Positions 58,271-64,000 of a DNA stretch of 64,000 bases are shown piece by piece (positions within the stretch are counted from its first letter, which is position 1; every line of letters starts with the position of its first letter). Under the pieces are notes generated by a model, which was given only the letters and a program-made list of their open reading frames with translations, was not told the origin of the DNA and did not search any database. The translations under genes were made by a program, and so were the position numbers. This DNA comes from Frankia sp. AgB1.9 (GTDB lineage Bacteria; Actinomycetota; Actinomycetes; Frankiales; Frankiaceae): NCBI RefSeq assembly GCF_016786355.1, contig NZ_JADWYX010000041.1, positions 1 through 64,000 on the forward strand, read 5' to 3'.

Positions 58271-59491
58271 ATGATCCGACAATGGTCCGGCACGGTCATT
58301 TTAGCGAGCGCACTACTGATGGTTGCCGCCTGCGGGAGCTCAGGCTCCTCGGCGGGCGGCACAGGCGGGTCGTCCGCGTCGGCGAGCCCGGCCCGGACCT
58401 ACACCATCGGCGTCCTCGCGGACGTGACCGGTGTGGGCGCCTCGACGAACAAGGCCGTCGTCGACGGGGTGAAGGCCGGGGTCGTGCTGGCCAGGCGGCA
58501 GGGATACACCGTCAAGACGGTGGTCGCCGACACGGGCTCGTCGCCCGCGGGCGCGCTGTCGGGCGCGCAGAGCCTGGTGCGGCAGAGTCACGTGGACGGG
58601 GTCGTCGAGGCCACGGTGTTCTCCTTCGCCGCGTCTCCGTACCTCAAGTCGAACAACGTGCCGGTCTTCGGGCAGGCCACCTCCCCCGAATGGGCGACGA
58701 ACACGAACATGTTCTCGGTCTCCGGAGAGCTTTACGCCGAACAGGCGAACACGGCGTTCGGCGCGTTCATGAAGATGCAGGGCGTTACCCGGGTGGGCCT
58801 GCTGGCCTACGGAGTCGTCCCGAACTCCGCTCAGACGGTGAAGGCATACGCCACCTCGGCGAAGGCCGCGGGACTGGATGTCGCCTTCCAGGACACCCAG
58901 CTCCCGCTCGGGACCAGCGGGGTACAACCGGCCGTCCTGGCCATGAAGGATGCGAAGGTCGAAGGGGTGACCGCGTTCGTCGAGGCGGACACCGGGTTTG
59001 CCATCATCAAGAACGCCCGACAGGCCGGGCTCGACCTCAAGGTCCCATATCTGCTGACCGGCTACGGCGGCGACCTGCTGGACAGCGGGCCGGGCGCGTT
59101 GCAGGTCGCGCAGAACGTCTACTTCGCCACGACGATGCAGCCGGTGGAGATGAACACCGCCGCCACCAGACAGTTCGTCGCCGATCTGCGCACGGCCGGC
59201 CTGTCCGCCCATCCCTCGTACGGCGAGTACACGGGCTACGCCGCGCTAGCCATGTTCGCTGACGCGCTGAAGGCCTCCGGCGGAGACGCCACGCCCGCCC
59301 GCCTCATCGCCGGCCTGAACACCCTCCATGCGTTCGACGCCGCCGGGCTCCTCGGGCAGAAGATCGACCTCGGGCAGCGCGGGCCGACCTCGAAGGGCGT
59401 GGACAACTGCGTCTTCGTCGTGAAGCTGGTCGGGAAGGCCTTTCAACTCGTCAAGGGCGCCGAGCCGATCTGCGGGAAACCGGTCGGTTGA
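58271..59491 (+). CDS. Second orphan ABC substrate-binding lipoprotein (Peripla_BP_6 type)
   Basis: 406 residues; ATG with GAGAGGT upstream. Signal peptide with lipobox MVAAC (C21), a Ser/Gly-rich linker, then TYTIGVLADVTGVGASTNKAVVDGVKAGVVLARRQGYTVKTVVADTGSS and a two-lobed fold through to GVDNCVFVVKLVGKAFQLVKGAEPICGKPVG. It belongs to the same superfamily as the preceding gene but is clearly diverged, so it is not a recent duplicate. It too lacks transporter partners here. The end holds a Cys pair that may form a disulfide. Confidence 0.86.
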   Translation: MIRQWSGTVILASALLMVAACGSSGSSAGGTGGSSASASPARTYTIGVLADVTGVGASTNKAVVDGVKAGVVLARRQGYTVKTVVADTGSSPAGALSGAQSLVRQSHVDGVVEATVFSFAASPYLKSNNVPVFGQATSPEWATNTNMFSVSGELYAEQANTAFGAFMKMQGVTRVGLLAYGVVPNSAQTVKAYATSAKAAGLDVAFQDTQLPLGTSGVQPAVLAMKDAKVEGVTAFVEADTGFAIIKNARQAGLDLKVPYLLTGYGGDLLDSGPGALQVAQNVYFATTMQPVEMNTAATRQFVADLRTAGLSAHPSYGEYTGYAALAMFADALKASGGDATPARLIAGLNTLHAFDAAGLLGQKIDLGQRGPTSKGVDNCVFVVKLVGKAFQLVKGAEPICGKPVG

Positions 59492-59499
59492 TCTGCCGC

Positions 59500-59522
59500 G
59501 CGATCCCGACGTCCGGGATCGC
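59500..59522 (+). terminator. Hairpin after the second orphan binding protein
   Basis: GCGATCCCG (59500-59508) pairs with CGGGATCGC (59514-59522), a perfect 9-bp stem with a 5-base loop, 9 bp past the stop at 59491. Confidence 0.7.
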
Positions 59523-59566
59523 CGGTCTCACCTCGTCTGACGGAGCCCGGCCAGCTGGCGCAGACC

Positions 59567-59605
59567 GGGCCGATCACGGGACACCTGGTGTCCCGTGATC
59601 GGCCC
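59567..59605. repeat. 39-bp near-perfect palindrome
   Basis: Two perfect 19-bp arms (59567-59585 and 59587-59605) flank a single T at 59586. The stem contains GATCACGGGACACC. It follows a first hairpin and precedes a gene remnant, so it may be a second terminator or the scar of an excised or decayed element. Confidence 0.75.
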
Positions 59606-59629
59606 GCTACCTCGGCGCGCGAGGCCCGC

Positions 59630-59788
59630 CGAGTAGATCTCGGGTCGCTGAGGGACCTCGTCCACGAGGTCCCGGCTGCTCACGAGATCGACGTCGACCA
59701 TGCGGGCACCAGGTTCGTCGCCGCCCGCCGCCCGCCGCCCGCCGCGCTCGATCACGACGGCTACTGGTGCGGCGTGGCACGCCCCTAA
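59630..59788 (+). pseudogene. C-terminal remnant of a third Peripla_BP_6 binding protein
   Basis: The plus-strand frame ending at 59788 reads EIDVDHAGTRFVA..., then PPPAALDHDGYWCG and a stop. This matches the last 30 residues of the binding protein at 56815 (FIDVDKTGTKFVS... PPPTALNHDGYWCG) at about two thirds of positions. Upstream of about 59630 similarity disappears, and there is no signal peptide or room for the missing 380 residues. It is therefore a decayed or deleted paralog, not a small gene. The 39-bp palindrome just upstream may mark the deletion end. Confidence 0.7.
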
Positions 59789-59802
59789 ATCCGTCGTTCG
59801 GC

Positions 59803-60573
59803 TCAGCTGTCCCGGAGAACGTCGAGGACGCGGTCCGCGAAGGCCGGGTGGCAGATGAGGACGTCGGGAAGATAGGGACTGGGCTGGTTGTAGAGCAGCG
59901 GGCTCCCGTCGAGGCGCGAGACGTGCAGGCCGGCCGCGGCGGCTACCGCCACGGGCGCGCAGGAGTCCCATTCGTACTGCCCGCCGGAGTGCGCGTAGAC
60001 GTCGGCCTCACCGCGGACGACGGCCATCGCCTTCGCACCGGCCGAGCCCATGGGGACCAGCTGGGCGTCCAGGTGCCGGACGAGGTGCTCCACACAGGCC
60101 GGTGGCCGGCTGCGCGAGACGGTCAGCCGGATCGGCCCCTGCCCGCTGGGCGGAAGCACCGGGGGCGCGCCCGTGTGCAGGACGCGAGCGGCGGCGGGCA
60201 GGGCCACGGCGCCCACCGCGGGCCGGCCTCGGATCGCCAGCGCGACGTGGACCGCCCAGTCCGTCCGCGGTGGCTCGCCGTACTCGCGGGTCCCGTCGAG
60301 CGGATCGACGATCCAGACCCGTTCGCGGCCGAGGCGCGCGAGGTCGTCGGCACTCTCCTCGGACAGGACGGCGTCGTCGGGGCGGGCCATCGCCAGCAGG
60401 CGCAGCAGCAGGTCGTTCGACTGGCGGTCGCCTTCCCTGCCACCCTGCGCGCGGATGTCGAGCAGCAGGGTGCCGGCTCGGACCGCGAGCCAGGCAGCCA
60501 GTGTGTGGTCATCGACGGCGGACAGGAGGCGCCCGCCGGCGAGGAGGTCGTGTTCCGGGCCGGGTGGTGTCAT
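59803..60573 (-). CDS. CysQ/inositol-monophosphatase-family phosphatase
   Basis: 256 residues from the ATG at 60573; the site upstream is weak and the frame is open further. Metal motifs of the Li-sensitive phosphatase family: LSEES (E72, E73), WIVDPLDGTREY (D90, D93) and YEWDSCAPVAVAAAAGLHV near 205 with the last Asp. This resembles the actinobacterial CysQ group, which removes phosphate from 3'-phosphoadenosine 5'-phosphate or inositol/fructose phosphates. It is convergent with the remnant and not obviously tied to the catabolic genes. Confidence 0.88.
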   Translation of the reverse strand: MTPPGPEHDLLAGGRLLSAVDDHTLAAWLAVRAGTLLLDIRAQGGREGDRQSNDLLLRLLAMARPDDAVLSEESADDLARLGRERVWIVDPLDGTREYGEPPRTDWAVHVALAIRGRPAVGAVALPAAARVLHTGAPPVLPPSGQGPIRLTVSRSRPPACVEHLVRHLDAQLVPMGSAGAKAMAVVRGEADVYAHSGGQYEWDSCAPVAVAAAAGLHVSRLDGSPLLYNQPSPYLPDVLICHPAFADRVLDVLRDS

Positions 60574-60746
60574 CGCTGGGGCCTCGCGCTCGGGACGATG
60601 GGCTCGCGGCCGCGGAGTCGGGCCCGCGAGAGTTGTGTGATCACGATCAGAGCCCACTGCCTGGTGCCGCGCCCACGGCGCCCTGATCCCGCGGTGCCTC
60701 CCGGGCCAGCGGTCGAGTCAGCCGTCGCACCGGTCGTCGGGCCAGG

Positions 60747-62450
60747 TCAGTCCCGGCGCAGGAGCATGCAGCCGGCCGGCACGCCGCCGCCCGCACTGAC
60801 GACCGCCGTCCTGGCGCCGACGACCTGGCGAGCGCCGCCGTCGCCCCGCAGCTGGACGACCGCCTCGTGCAGGAACCCGTACCCGTGGGTGCGCCCGGCC
60901 GACAGCTGACCGCCGTGCGGGTTGAGCGGCAGCTCGCCGTGCAGGCCGATCCGCTTGCCGCCGTCGAGGAAGTCGGCTGCCTCCCCGATCCCGCAGAAGC
61001 CGAGCGCCTCCAGCCACGACAGGGCGACGAAGGAGAACCCGTCGTACAGCAGCGCGACGTCGACGTCGGCCGGGCGCAGGGACGTGCGGCTCCACAGGTG
61101 CGCCGCCGGCCCGAAGACGTTCGGCATGTGGCTGACCGTGCCCTGGTCCCAGGACTGACGCTCGTCGAGGGCGGTACCAACCGCCTCCACGAGAACGGGT
61201 GCCCGCAGGTCACGCGCCGCGTCGACGGCCGAGACGACGAAGGCGGTGGCGCCGTCGCAGGGCACGTCGCAGTCGTAGAGGCCGAACGGCGTGGTGATCG
61301 TGCGGGCCGCCAGGTAGTCGTCCATGGTCAGCGGCGTGCGGTAGATCGCCGCTGGGTTCAGGCCGGCGTGCGCGCGGGCGTTGAGCGCGATCCAGCCGAG
61401 GGTCTCGCGGCTCGCGCCGAAGCGGGCGAAGTAGTGCGAGGCGTACTGGGCGACCCACTGCGCCGCCGAGGCCGCGCCGAACGGCAGCTGGTACTGGAAG
61501 GAGCCGGTCACCCGTCCGCCGGGTGGAAGCGCGAGCTGGCCCTCCCGCAGCAGGGTCGTGTGCGTCGACTCCCAGACCGTCCGGAAGCACAGGACGTGCT
61601 GGCACAGCCCGCTGGCGACGGCGAGCATGGCCGCGATCACCGAGCCGAGCTGGCCCGGGCTCTCGTCCCCGCCGTTGATCCACACGGGGTGGATACGCAG
61701 CGCCTCCTCGACGGCTCCCACGCCGCCCTCGGAGATGCCCATGGGTTCGAGGAAGCCGCCGGGATAGGTGGACAGGCCGTCGATGTCGTCCATCGTGAGC
61801 CCGGCGTCCGCGACGGCCGCCCGGCACGCCTCGACGGCCAGCTCGACCGGTGGGCGCATCAGCCGCCGCCCGATGCGCGACTGGGCGGCACCCGTGATGG
61901 CCACCCGCTCCTCGAACCGGCGCGAGCCGGCGGCCACCGGCCGACGCGCCGGCCGCGGCAGAGCGCAGGCGGGCGGCAGTGGCGTGAACGAGGCCGCCGT
62001 GGCCTCCACCGGCATGCCCCACGGATCAGGCTCGAACAGCGGCAGCCAGACGTCCTCCTGCTGTACGAACCGGACCCGTACCGGCATGCCGATCACGACG
62101 TCCTCGGGCGCGCACCCGACGACGTTCGTCGTCAGCCGGACGGCGGGATCGTCCGCGAGGGCCACGACCGCGACGACGTACGGCGGCGGGAGCTCCGGCA
62201 GCCATTGCTGCCCGTTGACCGACACGGACAGCACATGGCCACGGCCCGAGACGGTGTGCACGGCGAGCTCGCCGCCGTCGCCCCGCGGGCACACGACCTG
62301 GGAGGGGTGCAGCAGGAGCCCGCACGCGGCGCAACGGTAGAGCCGCAGCTCGCCCTGCTCGCCGCCGGTCCAGAACGGGCGGGTGTGCGGCGTGACGGCG
62401 GGCAGCGGCCTGACCACGGCCGGCCCGAGGGCGCTGTCGGCGTCGCTCAC
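60747..62450 (-). CDS. DUF35-thiolase fusion protein (Ltp/ChsH2-like)
   Basis: 567 residues from a GTG at 62450 that overlaps the ALDH stop (GTGA); the frame open further upstream is the shadow of that ALDH gene. The N-terminal 160 residues are a DUF35 rubredoxin/OB domain with zinc cysteines C40, C43 and C54; the usual fourth Cys, expected near 57, is Gly. The rest is a thiolase-like domain from about 175: VAITGAAQSRIG, VAFVVS-type DGATAFVVSAVDAA, ALLYDGFSFVALSWLEALGFCGIGEAADFL, LNPHGGQLSAGRTHGYGFLHEAVVQLRG. Separate DUF35 and Ltp2 proteins form the steroid side-chain aldolase; here both are one chain. Probably cleaves a C-C bond in a CoA ester. Confidence 0.85.
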   Translation of the reverse strand: MSDADSALGPAVVRPLPAVTPHTRPFWTGGEQGELRLYRCAACGLLLHPSQVVCPRGDGGELAVHTVSGRGHVLSVSVNGQQWLPELPPPYVVAVVALADDPAVRLTTNVVGCAPEDVVIGMPVRVRFVQQEDVWLPLFEPDPWGMPVEATAASFTPLPPACALPRPARRPVAAGSRRFEERVAITGAAQSRIGRRLMRPPVELAVEACRAAVADAGLTMDDIDGLSTYPGGFLEPMGISEGGVGAVEEALRIHPVWINGGDESPGQLGSVIAAMLAVASGLCQHVLCFRTVWESTHTTLLREGQLALPPGGRVTGSFQYQLPFGAASAAQWVAQYASHYFARFGASRETLGWIALNARAHAGLNPAAIYRTPLTMDDYLAARTITTPFGLYDCDVPCDGATAFVVSAVDAARDLRAPVLVEAVGTALDERQSWDQGTVSHMPNVFGPAAHLWSRTSLRPADVDVALLYDGFSFVALSWLEALGFCGIGEAADFLDGGKRIGLHGELPLNPHGGQLSAGRTHGYGFLHEAVVQLRGDGGARQVVGARTAVVSAGGGVPAGCMLLRRD

Positions 62451-63910
62451 GAGGCCGCGAGGCCGGCGATCGACTTGGTCTCCAGGTACTGCTCGAAACC
62501 CTCGACGCCGTTCTGCCGGCCGACCCCGCTCGCCTTGCGCCCGCCGAACGGAACGTCGGCGCCGTAGTAGATCCCGCCGTTCACCGAGACCGTGCCGGCC
62601 TTGAGCCGGCTGGCCACCGCCAGCGCTCGTTCCTCCGAGCCGCTGGTGACCGCGCCGGACAGGCCGTACGGGCTGTCGTTTGCGATCCGGACAGCGTCGT
62701 CGTCGTCCTCGAACGGGATCATCACGAGGACCGGGCCGAAGATCTCCTCGCGGGCGATCGTCATCGTGTTGTCGACGTCGGCGAACAGCGTCGGCTCGAC
62801 ATAGAAGCCCTTCGGGAGGTGGCTGGGCCGGCCGCCGCCCGTGACCAGCCGGGCGCCCTCCCGCAGACCCGCCTCGACGTAGCCGAGCACGCGGTCCCGC
62901 TGACGGGCGCTGACCTGGGGGCCCTGGATGTTCGCCGGGTCGGTCGGGTCGCCGTACGGCACGGTCGCGAAGCTCGCCGCCACCAGCTCGACGGCCTCCT
63001 CGTAGCGGGACCGGGGCACCAGCAGCCGGGTGGTCATCGCGCAGCCCTGGCCGGCGTGGACGCAGACGAACGAGGCGAAGGCCAGCTTCGCCGGGAGGTC
63101 GGCGTCGTCGAGGACGATGTCGGCGGACTTGCCGCCCAGCTCGAGGAAGAGGCGCTTGAGGCCGATGGCACCCCTTTCCATGATCCGCCGCCCGGTGGCG
63201 GTGGACCCGGTGAAGGAGATCAGGTCGACGCGTGGGTCGTCGACGAGGGCCTCGCCGAGCGCGTGGTCGGCCGAGGCGACGACGTTGACGACGCCCGGCG
63301 GGATGTCGGTGTGCTCCGCGATCAGGCGGCCGATGCGGGTGGTGGTCCACGGAGTGTCCGGCGCCGGCTTGAGGACCAGCGTGTTGCCGGTGGCGAGGAT
63401 CTGGCCGAGCTTGCCGAGAGTGATCTCCAGTGGGTAGTTCCACGGTGTGATCGCCCCGACCACCCCGACCGGTTCCTTCACCGCCTTCCGCCAGCTCCGC
63501 ATGCCGAACTGGTTGCCGGTCGAGAGCTCACGCTCCCACGGGAACTCGTCGATCGTTCTGGCCGGCCAGCGCAGCGCGTCCTCCAGCGGCAGCTCCAGCT
63601 GGGCCATGTACGTCGTGGCGACGGGGCAGCCGACCTCCGCCACCAGCTCGGCGCGGATCTCCTCGCGCTCCCGTTCCAGCGCTTCCTGCAGCTGAAGCAG
63701 GCAGCGCTTGCGCAGCGCCCGGTCGGTGGACCAGGTCGTCGTGTCGAACGCGACGCGGGCGCTCGCGATCGCCGCGTCGAGGTCGACCAGGCCGGCGTCG
63801 GCCGTCGACCCGAGGATCTCCTCGGTGGCCGGGTTGATGTTGTCGAACGTCCGGCCGCTTGCCGCGTCGGTCAGCTTTCCGCCGATGAGCAGCCTCGACT
63901 CGCCGCTCAT
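62447..63910 (-). CDS. Aldehyde dehydrogenase
   Basis: 487 residues. Catalytic C290 in VHAGQGCAMTTR, general base E257 in FLELGGKSAD, oxyanion N158 in PWNYPLE. The ATG at 63910 overlaps the stop of the upstream gene by 4 bp and its own stop overlaps the DUF35-thiolase GTG by 4 bp, so three genes are coupled. It may remove the aldehyde made by retro-aldol cleavage by the fusion protein; that role is inference. Confidence 0.9.
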   Translation of the reverse strand: MSGESRLLIGGKLTDAASGRTFDNINPATEEILGSTADAGLVDLDAAIASARVAFDTTTWSTDRALRKRCLLQLQEALEREREEIRAELVAEVGCPVATTYMAQLELPLEDALRWPARTIDEFPWERELSTGNQFGMRSWRKAVKEPVGVVGAITPWNYPLEITLGKLGQILATGNTLVLKPAPDTPWTTTRIGRLIAEHTDIPPGVVNVVASADHALGEALVDDPRVDLISFTGSTATGRRIMERGAIGLKRLFLELGGKSADIVLDDADLPAKLAFASFVCVHAGQGCAMTTRLLVPRSRYEEAVELVAASFATVPYGDPTDPANIQGPQVSARQRDRVLGYVEAGLREGARLVTGGGRPSHLPKGFYVEPTLFADVDNTMTIAREEIFGPVLVMIPFEDDDDAVRIANDSPYGLSGAVTSGSEERALAVASRLKAGTVSVNGGIYYGADVPFGGRKASGVGRQNGVEGFEQYLETKSIAGLAAS

Positions 63911-64000
63911 GGCAGCACCCGCACCGGAACGTTCGAGTAGCCCAGAACATTGGTCATGTTGACCCGGCGGAGACCGCTTTCGTCGACCTCGAAGCGTGGC
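63907..64000 (-). CDS. Partial gene, C-terminal 30 residues, possibly a P450
   Basis: The window ends inside this gene. The last codons read PRFEVDESGLRRVNMTNV... ending VPVRVLP and a stop that overlaps the ALDH start (ATGA). A closing strand of the form N-V-x-G-x-x-x-V-P-V is typical of P450 C-termini, which would suit the operon, but 30 residues do not settle it. The rest lies beyond position 64000. Confidence 0.45.
   Translation of the reverse strand, partial: PRFEVDESGLRRVNMTNVLGYSNVPVRVLP

Noticed and set aside
59588..59788. A 66-residue new small protein
   Set aside because: Its last 35 residues match the C-terminus of the binding protein at 56815, so a decayed paralog explains it better.
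62450..63443. Upstream extension of the DUF35-thiolase frame
   Set aside because: It lies over the aldehyde dehydrogenase gene in a different frame; the GTG at 62450 overlapping the ALDH stop is a convincing start.
1..64000. Mobile elements, phage genes, tRNA or rRNA genes
   Set aside because: No transposase or integrase motifs, terminal inverted repeats with target duplications, or tRNA-like cloverleaf were recognised by eye.

Overview
The window is about 71-73% G+C by eye, uses many GTG starts, and is dense with TetR regulators, P450s, CaiB-type CoA-transferases, thiolase/DUF35 proteins and acyl-CoA enzymes. It also has a PF04672 S-adenosyl methyltransferase and a geranyl-CoA-carboxylase-like operon. 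This points to a large-genome, soil-type actinomycete of the Frankia/Pseudofrankia or mycobacterial-like kind; the genus is an inference. No rRNA, tRNA, CRISPR, transposase or phage gene was seen. Almost everything looks like catabolism of hydrophobic or aromatic compounds.

Layout. 1-616: G/C homopolymer tract and a 136-bp tandem repeat, no gene. 617-6962: MBL hydrolase, PaaI thioesterase, LapA-like protein, TetR plus P450, and a divergent metal-dependent hydrolase plus membrane protein; two tandem palindromes (4657-4689) lie between the divergent sets. 6928-11710: TetR, then an amidohydrolase/PPOX/CoA-transferase operon with a divergent TetR and its palindrome. 11739-19765: a compact AtuA/acyl-CoA carboxylase operon (beta, alpha, TIGR03084, AtuA, TetR) divergent from an enoyl-CoA hydratase, with repeated ACTAGTGA boxes between. 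19775-22936: zinc alcohol dehydrogenase, methyltransferase, RibD-like reductase.

23036-38569 looks like one regulon. An eight-gene minus-strand operon (ribose-type ABC importer, FAH hydrolase, VOC enzyme, HIT protein, alpha/beta hydrolase, FAD monooxygenase) is divergent from an amidohydrolase/aldehyde dehydrogenase pair. Next come an ACMSD-like amidohydrolase, a GntR/FCD regulator and an orphan AceE-like TPP enzyme. The same TGTTATAACA-type palindrome sits in all three promoter regions, so the GntR protein probably controls import and degradation of one unknown, probably aromatic, substrate.

39229-59491 holds a second putative regulon: two long minus-strand operons (ADH, CrtC-like protein, phosphotransferase-like protein, acyl-CoA synthetase, FAS1-like dehydratase, TetR; then P450, AcuI-like reductase, SDR, acyl-CoA synthetase, ALDH, thiolase, enoyl-CoA hydratase), an acyl-CoA synthetase, and two orphan substrate-binding lipoproteins followed by the remnant of a third. 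An 18-bp element (core TTGAGCANTGTAA) is present at three promoters, each time overlapping a likely -10 region. Together these genes could oxidise an alkyl or terpenoid-like side chain to an acid, activate it to a CoA ester and run a beta-oxidation-like spiral.

59803-64000: CysQ/IMPase-type phosphatase, then a coupled operon of a partial gene, ALDH and a DUF35-thiolase fusion, cut by the window edge.
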